DNA of 64,000 bases from Anaeramoeba ignava (taxonomy: Eukaryota > Metamonada > Anaeramoebidae): positions 124,001 to 188,000 of the forward strand of contig JAPDFW010000065.1 of the NCBI GenBank assembly GCA_028826165.1, written 5' to 3'. The notes below the pieces were generated by a model. It made no database searches and was not told where the DNA came from. It was given only the letters and a program-made list of their open reading frames with translations. Within the stretch, counting starts at the first letter, position 1. The number at the start of each line of letters is the position of its first letter. Of the stretch, positions 13,085-23,696 are shown one piece after another. Position numbers and translations under genes: made by a program.

Positions 13085-14030
13085 AAATTTTTGATAAATT
13101 CAATTACATTAAATAAAAATAAGTTAATAATCTTTTTATTTTTAAAAAGTTATTTATTTTTAAATTTAAATATTAAATTAAAATTAATTTAGAAAATGAA
13201 ATAAATTAAATAAAAAAATTTAATTAAAATTTTTGATAAATTCAATTACATTAAATAAAAATAAGTTAATAATCTTTTTATTTTTAAAAAGTTATTTATT
13301 TTCTAAATTTAATATTAAATTAAAATTAATTTAAAAATGAAATAAATTAAATAAAAAAATTTAATTAAAATTATTTCAAAATTTAAAAAGGAATTAAATA
13401 AAAATAAGTTAATAATCTTTTTATTTTTAAAAAGTTATTTATTTTCTAAATTTAAATATTAAATTAAAATTAATTTAAAAATGAAATAAATTAAATAAAA
13501 ATTTAATTAAAATTATTTCAAAATTTAAAATTCAATTAAATTAAAATAAGTTAATAATCTTTTTATTTTTAAAAAGTTATTTATTTTCTAAATTAAATAT
13601 TAAATTAAAATTAATTTTAAAAATGAAATAAATTAAATAAAAAAATTTAATTAAAATTATTTCAAAATTTAAAAAGGAATTAAATAAAAATAAGTTAATA
13701 ATCTTTTTATTTTAAAAAGTTATTTATTTTTAAATTAAATATTAAATTAAAATTAATTTAAAAATGAAATAAATTAAATAAAAATTTAATTAAAATTATT
13801 TCAAAATTTAAAACAGAATTAAATTAAAATAAGTTAATAATCTTTTTATTTTTAAAAAGTTATTTATTTTTTAAATTTAATATTAAATTAAAATTAATTT
13901 AAAAATGAAATAAATTAAATAAAAATTTAATTAAAATTATTTCAAAATTTAAAACAGAATTAAATTAAAAAAAGTTAATTGATTTTTATTTTGAAATTTA
14001 TTTATTTTTAAATTTATTTTTGAATTCAAA
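13085..14030. repeat. ~142-bp tandem repeat array, six to seven copies
   Basis: The marker AAGTTAATAATCTTTTTATT recurs at about 13121, 13263, 13406, 13548, 13692 and 13831, with a diverged copy near 13972, so the period is 139-144 bp. Each unit also carries AATTAAAATTATTTC and GTTATTTATTTT. No coding potential. It lies between the NT-C2/DIL promoter and the Cys-rich gene. Confidence 0.85.
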
Positions 14031-14234
14031 AATTAATTTAAAACGAAACAAAAAGAAAAAAAAATCAATTTAAGAAAAAAAAGGAAAAAGAAAAGTTAAA
14101 AAAGAAAAAAGATTTTGATTGAGGATTTGTTTTGAATTTGAGTAAATTATTTCTTTTGTTTGCATTCAAATTAAAATACCATCTTTAAAAATGCAAATAA
14201 AATCTTAAAAATTTAATCTAAACATTTTCAAATT

Positions 14235-14354
14235 TTAAAAACAAATTTTATCACCTGTTTTGCATTTGCAAGTGCAAATTCCATCTTTCATTGTGCAATC
14301 ACAATCTTCACACTTACAATCTTCACATTTACAAGTTTTAGTTTGTTTCTCCAT
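14235..14354 (-). CDS. Metallothionein-like Cys-rich 39-residue protein
   Basis: A complete ATG-to-TAA frame of 40 codons too short for ordinary ORF calling. The protein has ten cysteines in 39 residues, in C-x-C pairs: TCKCEDCKCEDCDC near the N terminus, then CTCKC and a final C two residues from the end, with Lys/Asp/Glu between and no aromatic except a terminal Phe. This is the layout of small metallothioneins, which chelate Cu(I), Zn or Cd. A TTTCATTTTTC element lies upstream on the same strand. A decayed tandem copy lies at 14590-14681. An alternative GT splice site after 'KTG' exists, so the last five residues are less certain. Metal binding is inferred from composition only. Confidence 0.75.
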   Translation of the reverse strand: MEKQTKTCKCEDCKCEDCDCTMKDGICTCKCKTGDKICF

Positions 14355-14589
14355 TATAAATTTTTTTTGGTTTCAAAAAATTGAAAAATGAAATTTTCTT
14401 TTTGTTTTTTTTTTTGTTTTTCTTTTGAACTTTTTGATCAAAAAAATTTTTAATTTAAGAAAAAGGGAAAAAGATTTTGATTCAATTTTTAAAGTTGAGT
14501 AAATTATTTTTATTTTTAATCTTTCCTTTCAATTTATTTCTAAAATCCTTTTATAATCACAATCTTCAAAAATTTTGATCTTCATGAAT

Positions 14590-14681
14590 TATCACCTGTT
14601 TTGCATTTGCAATCTAATCAATATTTAAATCAAATCAAATCAAATCAATCTTCATTTACAAGTTTTAGTTTGTTTCTTCAT
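14590..14681 (-). pseudogene. Decayed copy of the metallothionein-like gene
   Basis: Starts ATGAAGAAACAAACTAAAAC like the intact gene but hits TGA after nine codons. The middle, where most CxC pairs should be, is replaced by (AAATC)n-type repeat, and the end GCAAATGCAAAACAGGTGA is recognisable again. The 5' flank (TTTTTGGTTTC) and 3' flank (AATCTTTCCTTTCAATTT) are also duplicated, so this is a tandem segmental copy. Confidence 0.75.
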
Positions 14682-14849
14682 TATAAATTTTTGGTTTCAA
14701 AAATGAAAAATGAAATTCAATTTTTGTTTTTATTTTTGTTTTTCTTCAAATCAAAAATTTTTAATTTAAAAAATTTATTTCAATTCAATTTTTAAATTAA
14801 ATCATATTTTATTTTTAATCTTTCCTTTCAATTTATTTCTAAAATCAAA

Positions 14850-16880
14850 ATAAATTAAATCAAAAATTTTAAATCAATTTCAATGAATTCAAAAAATCAA
14901 ATTAAATCAATATTTAAATTAAATTTAAATCAATATTTAAATCAATATTCAAATCAAATCAAATCAAATCAAATTAATTAAATTCAAATCAAATCAAATC
15001 AAATCAAATCAAATCAAATCAAATCCAAATCAAATCAAATTAAATTAAATTATTTAAATCAAATCAATATTTTAAATCAAATCAATTCAATATTCAAATT
15101 TCAAAAATCAAATCAATATTCAAAATCAAATCAATATTTAAAATCAATATTTAAATCAAATCAAATCAACATCCAAATCAAATCAAATAAATCAAATCAA
15201 ATCAAATTAAATCAAATCAATATTTAAATCAATATTTAAATCAATATTTAAATCAATATTTAAATCAATATTTAAATCAATATTTAAATCAATATTTAAA
15301 TCAATATTTAAATCAAATCAAATCAAATCAAATCAAATCAAAAAATCAAATCAAATCCTAAATCAATCAATTAAAATCAAATCAAAATCAAATCAATATT
15401 TCAAATCAATATTTAAATCAATATTTCAAATCAAACTCAAATCAAATCAAATCAAATCAATATTTAAATCAAATTTAAAATCAATATTTTAAATCAAAAT
15501 CAAAAATCAATATTTAAAATCAATATTTAAATCAAATCAAAAACCAATATTAAATCAAATCAAAATCAATATTTTCAAATCAAATCAAATCAAATCCAAA
15601 ATCAAAAAAAAATCAAAATCAAATCAAAAATCAAATCAAATTCAAATCAAAAATTCAAATCAAATTTAAATCAAATCAAATTCAAAATCAAAATTTAAAT
15701 CAAATTCAAATTCAAATCAAATTCAAATCAAATCAAAATCAAAAATTCAAATCAAAAAAATCAAATCAAATCAATATTTAAATCAATTCAATATCAAATC
15801 AATATTTCAAATCAAACTCAAATCAAATTTCAAATCAAATCAAATCAAATCAAATTTAAATCAATCAAATTCAAATCAATATTTCAAATCAAATCAAATC
15901 AAATCAAATCAAATCAAATTCAAATCAAATCAAATCAATATTTAAATCAATATTTTAAATCAATATTTTAAATCAATATTTAAATCAATATTTAAATCAA
16001 ATCAATATTTAAATCAATATTTAAATCAATATTTAAATCAATATTTAAATCAATATTTAAATCAAATCAAATCAATATTTAAATCAATATTTTAAATCAA
16101 TATTTAAATCAATATTTAAATCAATATTTAAATCAATATTTTAAATCAATATTTAAATCAATATTTAAATCAATATTTAAATCAATATTTAAATCAATAT
16201 TTAAATCAATATTTAAATCAATATTTTAAATCAATATTTAAATCAATATTTAAATCAATATTTAAATCAATATTTAAATCAATATTTAAATCAAATCAAA
16301 TCAAATCAATAATCAAATCAAATCAAATCAAATCAAATCAAATCAAATCAATATTCAAATCAATATTCAAATCAAATCAAATCAATATTTAAATACAATA
16401 TTCAATATTTAAATCAATATTTAATTCAATATTCAAATCAATATTCAAATCAAATCAATATTTAATATTTAAATCAATATTTAAATCAATATTTAAATCA
16501 ATATTTAAATCAAATCAATATTTAATATTTAAATCAATATTTAAATCAATATTTAAATCAATATTTAAATCAATATTTTAAATCAATATTTAAATCAATA
16601 TTTAAATCAATATTTAAATCAATATTTAAATCAATATTTAAATCAATATTTAAATCAATATTTAAATCAATATTTAAATCAATATTTAAATCAATATTTA
16701 AATCAATTCAATTCAAATCAAATCAAATCAATATTTAAATCAAATCAATATTTAAATCAAATCAAATCAAATCAAATCAAATCAATATTTAAATCAATAT
16801 TTAAATCAATTCAATTCAATTCAATATTCAAATCAAATCAATATTTAATATTTAAATCAATATTTAAATCAATATTAAAT
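14850..16880. repeat. 2-kb satellite of AAATC and AATATTTAAATC units
   Basis: Mixture of a 5-mer (AAATC) and a 12-mer (AATATTTAAATC). The 12-mer is most homogeneous at 15220-15310 and 15950-16280 and again at 16470-16710. No open frames. It fills the space between the Cys-rich genes and RMI1. Confidence 0.85.
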
Positions 16881-17003
16881 ATGAAAATCCAAAAATTGTA
16901 AAAAGGAAAAATTGAAAAAAAAAAAAACAAAATAAATGAAGATCTTTCAAATTCTCAAAATTTTTTTTTTCATTTTTCTTTTTACAATTTTTTTATTTGT
17001 TAA

Positions 17004-17708
17004 ATGTCTGTTAATAATCAATATATTGAAAATTTACAAAATCAATTAAAACAATTAGGATGTTATGTTGAATCTGAATGGATCACATTGAAATTAAATC
17101 AAATAATAATACAAAAAACAAGAACAATATTAAATGAAGAAGAAGAAATATTAAAATTAATAATATCAGAATTTTTAGACACGGATTTAAAAAAAATAGG
17201 GACAGGATGTTTGCCAGCAAATATATCAACAATGCACAAGCAAACAATAGAAAATAAATGTATTGTTCAAGTTGAAGAAATGATAAATTTTGGAGAACCT
17301 CATGAAAAAAGAATGAAAGAATCTAAATTGAGAATGTTTAAATTTTGGTTAACAGATGGAAAACAAGATGTTTATGCAATGGAATATAGAAAAATTAATG
17401 ATTTTTTAATTGATGATAATTTTAAAAGGCCTGGAATGAAAATTGTTATTCAAAATGTTTTTGTTAGAAGAGGTTTGTTGTTATTATCTCCTGAAAATGT
17501 ATCTGTTTTGGGTGGTTGTGTTCCAGAAATGCTCAAAGAAAGAAATGAAGAATTGAATCAAAATCCAAATCAAAATCCAAATCAAAATCCAAATCAAAAT
17601 CCAAATCAAAATCCAAATCAAAATTCAAATCAAAATCAAAATCAAAATCAAAATCAAAATCAAAATCAAAATCAAAATCAAAATCAAAATCAAAATCAAA
17701 AAAATTAA
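17004..17708 (+). CDS. RMI1: RMI1-type OB-fold protein (RecQ-mediated genome instability protein 1)
   Basis: Single exon, 234 residues. The N-terminal helical region (residues 1-75) is followed by an OB-fold with family signatures: 'RMFKFWLTDGKQDVYAMEYRK' around 110-130 and 'PGMKIVIQNVFVRRGLLLLSPENVSVLGG' around 145-175. RMI1 stabilises topoisomerase III with a RecQ helicase in the dissolution of double Holliday junctions. The C terminus from about residue 185 is NQNPNQNP then NQNQ repeat, and the CAAAAT repeat DNA continues past the stop, so the repeat length may vary. No OB2 domain is seen, so it is a short form. TDRD3-type proteins share this fold and are the alternative. A TTTTTCATTTTTC element lies 25-45 nt upstream. 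Confidence 0.85.
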   Translation: MSVNNQYIENLQNQLKQLGCYVESEWITLKLNQIIIQKTRTILNEEEEILKLIISEFLDTDLKKIGTGCLPANISTMHKQTIENKCIVQVEEMINFGEPHEKRMKESKLRMFKFWLTDGKQDVYAMEYRKINDFLIDDNFKRPGMKIVIQNVFVRRGLLLLSPENVSVLGGCVPEMLKERNEELNQNPNQNPNQNPNQNPNQNPNQNSNQNQNQNQNQNQNQNQNQNQNQNQKN

Positions 17709-18135
17709 ATTCAAAATCAAAATCAAAATCAAAATAATTCAAATCAAAATTAAATTTAAATCAAAATCAAAATCAAAATCAAAATCAAAATAATTCAAAT
17801 CAAAATTAAATTTAAAAAATATTTATTATTTAATCCAAAAAAATTAATCAAAAAAATTGTAAATAAATTCCCCTTTTTTTTAAATCAATTTCTTTCTTCT
17901 TTTTATTAATAAATCTTTAGAAAATCAATTTTTTTTTAAATTGTTATTTTCTTTTGTTTTTAATTAACGTTCTTCTTATCTTAAAAAAAAAAAAGAAAGA
18001 AAAAATGCAAAAAAAATTTTTTTTCCTTTTCAATTCATTTTTTCATTTTTTTTCTTTTTTTCTTTTTTAATTTAAATCATAAATTTATTTGCTTTATAAA
18101 ATAAACTAAAAAAAATTACTTATCTATTGAGGAAA
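17709..18135. other. Intergenic, AT-rich with CAAAAT repeat remnant
   Basis: The first 100 bases continue the CAAAAT repeat of the RMI1 tail. The rest is poly-A/T sequence ending in the promoter-like TTCATTTTTTCATTTTTTTT at about 18036-18056 before the fluoride channel gene. No frame found. Confidence 0.6.
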
Positions 18136-19870
18136 ATGAACAAATTAATTCCAGAAGAAGAAGAAGAAGAAAAACAAACTTTAATCACAAAAACTCCATT
18201 AAAAAAACAACTTTTTGTTGATCCTGAACTTAAAATTTTTGGTAAAATTGTTAGTAGAAAATTTTATCTTTATTTTTGGCAATTTTTATGGTAAAATATT
18301 TGAAATAAAATTTTAATGAAAATTTTAATTGAAAATTTTAATTAATTTTTTTTCATTTTGATTTTGAAAGGAATTTAAGTTTAGGTGCTTTTAGTTCAAC
18401 AATCCAATTCTGGGTTCCTGATTTTTATTTTTCAGATATTAATTTTGCAAATTCATTAAAAAATGCAATTGGATCTTTTGTAATTGCAATGACAGGACAA
18501 ATTGCACAAATAAAATTTCAATACACACAAACATATCTAATGTATTTAAACAAACAAACAAACAAAAAAATCCCGAAAAGAAAAAAAAATTTTTTTCCCC
18601 ACTTTTTTTTAAATTTCCCACATTTTTTTGATAATAAAAAAAACAATACTTTTCTTTTTGATAAAGGTATAACGCAATTCAGAATAGTTTTTGTAGTGTT
18701 TTCACAACATTTGGGAATGTAATTGAAGACACAGAAAAAGTTATGTACTTTGATTATTGGTGGATAAGTCCAGTGTTTTTAATTGGGAATTTGATACTGA
18801 GTTTTTTCTTCCACTATCTAGGCGTAGTTGTGGCAAATAAGTTTAAGAAAGGGGTCAAGTATTCCACTGCATTAAGCCATTTGGATGGCGAAGACTACAG
18901 AATGAATTACGAGATCGATAACTATTTAACAAAAAGCTCTTCCACAATTCAAGATATGAATTTCGAGTTCCATCCCAAATTCTCGCTTTTCCAAAACAAG
19001 GAATCTGTGTTGCCAACTGATCTCAACTCGGATTCTGATCTGAAGATGAGTGCAAATGATTTGGATTCCGAAAGTGATCACGAAAACCAATATCAAAATG
19101 ATCATTTTTTGGATCGAAAAAGAATTTTTTTGAGAAATAATCCCAAAATGGAAAAAAATGAAATTAAAATTGGGAAGGAAAAGGAAGATGAGCAAAATGC
19201 GGACAATGATTATGGAACTTTTCAACTTGGAAAGAAGAAAAAAGTGTCTTTTTATTTAAAAAGCATAGCAGGAAAAACACCACTTAATGAGCTGTCAGAA
19301 CATATTGAAAAACAATTTAGCAAGAAAATACGGCATCGGAGATTACAAACAAAAAGAAGACATCGGATAATCATCACGATAATGCTTGTTTTGAGCATGT
19401 TGAATTTCTTATTTGCACGATTCCCTGCTTATTACCCGACCAATTCCATTCACAGTGCTGGTCTTCTTGTATATTATTGCGGAATCACTTTACTTCTTAA
19501 TGTAAGTGGTGCTTTTGCAGGCAATTTTTTGACTGGTGATCTTAATAGAGTTTCGTCAGTTCAATGGGGAACTTTTCGAACCAATATTATTTCCTGTTTG
19601 TTGATTGCAACCGCTCACAATGTTTTGATTTTTAGATACTCTTTTTCTGATTCTTTTAAATTTGTTTTATTTATTAATGCTTTCATCTCAAATTTTTGTG
19701 GATCTGAATCTTCTTGGGCTGGTTTGATTGATGAAACGGTCAATCTTTTTAATGCTGATATCTCAAAAAAATTTGCTATTCGGAACTTGTTTTGGAATTT
19801 ATTTGTTTGTTTTGCTTTTTATTTGGTTTTGATTTATTTTGTGAGATTCTTATTATTTTTCACAGCTTAA
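18136..19870 (+). CDS. FEX/Fluc (CrcB-type) fluoride channel with two fused domains
   Basis: Three exons in phase: 18136-18290, 18371-18541, 18667-19870; about 509 residues. Two CrcB-like halves are seen. Half 1 has 'NAIGSFVIAM' and, spliced across intron 2, 'QNSFCSVFTTFGNVIEDT', matching the GxxGGxTTFSxF pore signature. Half 2 has 'WGTFRTNIISCLL' and 'NFCGSESSWAGLIDETV', with four C-terminal membrane segments. Eukaryotic FEX proteins are such tandem fusions and export fluoride at the plasma membrane. Between the halves is an unusually long polar loop (about 150 residues, acidic then basic 'KIRHRRLQTKRRHR') whose codons are less AT-biased than the neighbours. The degenerate second signature (SESS for TTFS) leaves substrate specificity open. 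Confidence 0.72.
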
Positions 19871-19936
19871 TTAAATGCTTCTTTTTTTTTTCAATTTCAA
19901 AATGATCTGAAATAAATCAAATGAAAATTTTTATTT

Positions 19937-21135
19937 TTATTTCTTTTGAAAAAAATTATTTGATACAATGTATCTTAAACAAGAAAGAATAAATAAATTT
20001 TCTTCATGGATATCATTTTCTAATAGTTTTTCTCTTAATGATAGTTTTTTTTTAAAAGATTTTTTAAGAGGATAATTTCTATTATCATTTCTATTATAAT
20101 TTCTATTAACATTTCTATTACCATTTCTATTATAATTTCTATTATAATTTCTATTATCATTTTTATTATCATTTTTATTATCATTTCTATTATCATTTCT
20201 ATTATCATTTCTATTATCATTTCTATTATCATTTCTATTATTATTTCTATTACCATTTCTATTATCATTTCTATTATTATTTCTATTATTATTTCTATTA
20301 TCATTTCTATTATCATTTCTATTAACATTTCTATTATTATTTTTATTAACATTTCTATTATAATTTCTATTATCATTTCTATTATCATTTCTATTATCAT
20401 TTCTATTATCATTTCTATTATCATTTCTATTATCATTTCTATTATCATTTCTATTATCATTTCTATTATCATTTCTATTATCATTTCTATTATCATTTTT
20501 TGGAGATTTTTTTCTTTTTCTATTTCTATTTCTATTTTTGAATTGATTTTGGTTTATAAATTGATTTTGATTTTGATTTTGGTTTATAAATTGATTTTGG
20601 TTTATAAATTGATTTTGATTTTGATTTTGGTTTATAAATTGATTTTGATTTTGATTTTGATTTTGATTTTGATTTTGATTTTGATTTTGATTTTGATTTT
20701 GATTTTGGTTTATAAATTGATTTTGATTTTGATTTTGGTTTATAAATTGATTTTGATTTTGATTTTTATTTTTTGATTTTGATTTTTAAATTGATTTTGA
20801 TTTTGGTTTATAAATTGATTTTGATTTTGGTTTATAAATTGATTTTGGTTTTGATTTTGGTTTATAAATTGATTTTGGTTTATAAATCGATTTTGATTTT
20901 GATTTTGATTTTGATTTTGATTTTGATTTTGATTTTGATTTTGGTTTATAAATTGATTTTGATTTTGATTTTGATTTTGATTTTGATTTTGATTTTGATT
21001 TTGATTTTGATTTAAAAATTCAGTTAAAAAATTATTTTGATTGTTATTTTGATTAAGAAATTCAATTTCATTTTGAATTTGATTTTGAAAATCAATTTGA
21101 TTCTTTAAGAAATTTTGATTTTTATTTGAATTCAT
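19937..21135 (-). CDS. Asn/Gln-rich low-complexity protein with (NQ)n and (NDNR)n blocks
   Basis: I do not recognise this protein. Read from 21135 it begins MNSNKNQNFLKNQIDFQNQ, runs through 'NQNQFINQNQ' repeats, then a basic spacer 'NRNRNRKRKKSPK' and about 35 units of NDNR/NYNR, and ends with an ordinary segment 'LREKLLENDIHEENLFILSC'. The frame is broken near 20755-20775 (net one base) inside the NQ tract, where the same phase resumes on the other side. The ordinary ends in phase with both repeat blocks argue that the repeat is translated. It resembles prion-like or RNA-binding disordered proteins, but no domain is visible. It is divergently promoted with the EF-hand gene at 21261. Confidence 0.5.
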
Positions 21136-21164
21136 TCTAATTTAAAAAAAAAAGAAAAAAAAAA

Positions 21165-21220
21165 TAAAAATGAAAAAAATTTTTTAAAATTAAATTTTTT
21201 TTTTCATTTTTTTTTCTTTT
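21165..21220. promoter_or_regulatory. Bidirectional pair of TTCATTTTT elements
   Basis: The minus strand reads TTTTTTTCATTTTTATTTTT (for the Asn-rich gene) and the plus strand TTTTCATTTTTTTTTC near 21201 (for the EF-hand gene), each some tens of nt before its start codon. Confidence 0.55.
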
Positions 21221-21260
21221 AAAAACAAAACAAAACAAAACAAAAGTAACAAGAATAAAA

Positions 21261-23330
21261 ATGCCACCAAAAAAACAACAATCATTTGGAAAACAACAAA
21301 TCAAAGCATTAAGAGCCAGAGTTAAAAAACTTAAAGGGGGCAAACCAGAGAAATGCCATCTCACAGTTCATGACTTCCAATTACTTTTCAACCTTGACCA
21401 ACAAGGAGCTGAACTTCTCCATAAACTTTTTGACGAGTAATTTTTGTTTTTATTTAATTTTTTTATTAAATTTTTTTATTTAATTTTTTTATTAAATTTT
21501 TTGTTTTATTTTTTTTATTAAATTTTTTTTGTTTTATTTTTTTTTTTGCTTTTTTTTTTTGCTTTTTTTTAGGGATGGTAACGGAACTGTTGAATTTAGT
21601 GAACTTATTTCTGCTTTCACAATACTTTCTGATGATTCTGATGAAAAGAAAGCTGAATTTTTGTTTAAAACTTGGGATGCGTAAATTAATTTTAATAATT
21701 TTAATAATAAATTAATAATAAATTTAAAAATAATTTTATTAATAATTTTAATAATAATTTTAATAATAAATTTAATAATAATTTTTAATAATAATTTTAT
21801 TAATAATTTAAATAATAAATTTAATAATAATTTTAATAATAAATTTAATAATAATTTTAATAATAATTTTAATAATAAATTTTAATAATAAATTTTAATA
21901 ATAATTTTAATAATAATTTAAATAATAAATTTAATAATAAATTTAATAATAAATTTAATAATAATTTTAATAATAATTTTAATAATAATTTTATTTGTAA
22001 ATTTAATAATAATTTTAATAATAATTTTAATAATAATTTTAATAATAATTTTATTAATAATTTTAATAATAATTTTATTAATAATTTTAATAATAAATTT
22101 AATAATAAATTTAATAATAAATTAAATAATAAATTTTAATAATAATTTTATTAATAATTTTTAATAATAATTTTAATAATAATTTTAATAATAAATTAAA
22201 TAATAATTTTAATAATAATTTTTAATAATAATTTTAATAATAAATTTAATAATAATTTTAATAAATTAAATAATAATTTTAATAATAAATTTTAATAATA
22301 ATTTTAATAATAAATTAAATAATAATTTTAATAATAAATTTTAATAATAAATTTTAATAATAATTTTAATAATAAATTTAATAATAATTTTAATAATAAA
22401 TTTTAATAATAAATTTTAATAATAAATTTAATAATAAATTTAATAATAAATTTAATAATAATTTTAATAATAAATTTAATAATAAATTTAATAATAAATT
22501 TAATAATAAATTTTAATAATAAATTTAATAATAAATTTAATAATAATAAATTTTAATAATAAATTAAATAATAAATTTTAATAATAATTTTAATAATAAA
22601 TTAAATAATAAATTAAATAATAAATTGAATAATAAATTTAATAATAAATTTAATAATAATTTTAATAATAAATTTAATAATAAATTAAATAATAAATTAA
22701 ATAATAATTTTAATAATAATTTTAATAATAAATTTTAATAATAATTTTAATAATAATTTTAATAATAATTTTAATAATAAATTTTAATAATAATTTTAAT
22801 AATAATTTTAATAATAATTTTATAATAAATTTAATTATAATTTTAATAATAAATTAAATAATAATTTTAATAATAATTTTAATAATAAATTTAATAATAA
22901 ATTTAATAATAAATTTAATTATAATTTTAATAATAATTTTAATAATAATGAATAAAAAAGAGATGGAAATGGAGTTCTTGATAAAGATGAAGTCTACCAA
23001 ATGGTTTACAGTACAGTTACAGTTACAGCAGCTTTAATTGCAGCAGAATACACACAAGAAATGGGAAAACTTATTGGAGTTAAAGTTGATACACAATCAG
23101 TTGAATTCAAACAAAAATTACAGAAAGACATTTCAGCCAATATTAAACACGAAGATATTCAGAAAATAGTTGATGATTTATTTGAAGAAGTTGATAAGAA
23201 TAAAGATGGTCAAATTTCTTTGGATGAATTCGTTACTCACTGCAAAGGAACTGGAAACACTCTTGCTCCTTTTGTTGAATCAATCAAAACAGTTATTAAA
23301 CCCCAAAAAGGAGGTTGCTCAATCTTTTAA
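21261..23330 (+). CDS. EF-hand calcium-binding protein with CaaX-like tail (copy 1)
   Basis: Three exons in phase (21261-21436, 21573-21680, 22961-23330), 217 residues. Three canonical EF loops are visible: 'DGNGTVEFSEL', 'DGNGVLDKDEV' and 'DKNKDGQISLDEF'. The first hand is degenerate ('NLDQQGAELL'). Both introns fall just before the Asp that opens a Ca loop. Size and layout fit the recoverin/calcineurin-B-like class of Ca sensors, but there is no N-terminal myristoylation Gly. Instead the protein ends ...GGCSIF, a possible prenylation box, which would tether it to membrane. The paralogue at 49796-50675 keeps the same introns and ends ...GSCRIF. A TTCATTTTTTTTTC element precedes the start. 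Confidence 0.85.
21681..22960 (+). repeat. Intron 2 of EF-hand copy 1, AATAATTTT/AATAAATTT satellite
   Basis: About 1.28 kb of AATAATTTT and AATAAATTT units between GTAAAT and AG sites. It has almost no C or G. The corresponding intron of the paralogue is only about 115 bp, so the satellite expanded here. Confidence 0.85.
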
Positions 23331-23696
23331 TTCTTTTTAATTCTTTTTAATTCTTTTTAATTCCTTTTAATTCTTTTTAATTCCTTTTAATTCCTTTTAT
23401 TCTTTTTTTTTCTTTTCTTTTCTTTTATCAAATTTTCTTTCTCATCGAATTAAAAAAGAGCAACAAAAACAAACAAATATTTTAATTAATATTTTAATTA
23501 ATATTTTAATTATTATTTTAATTATTATTTTAATTATTATTTTAATTATTATTTTAATTATTATTTTAATTAATATTTTAATTATTATTTTAATTATTAT
23601 TTTAATTATTATTTTAATTAATATTTTAATTAATATTTTAATTATTATTTTAATTATTATTTTAATTATTATTTTAATTATTTTTTTAATTAATTT
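23331..23696. repeat. Intergenic TTCTTTTTAA and ATTTTAATTATT repeats
   Basis: A short run of TTCTTTTTAA units follows the EF-hand stop, then about 220 bp of the 12-mer ATTTTAATTATT (with ATTTTAATTAAT variants) to the 3' end of the convergent BTB-TLDc gene. No gene seen. Confidence 0.75.

Noticed and set aside
20035-20496. Open frame of about 150 residues of MIIE repeats on the minus strand
   Set aside because: Wrong phase of the NDNR-coding repeat; the adjoining phase joins ordinary coding sequence at both ends.
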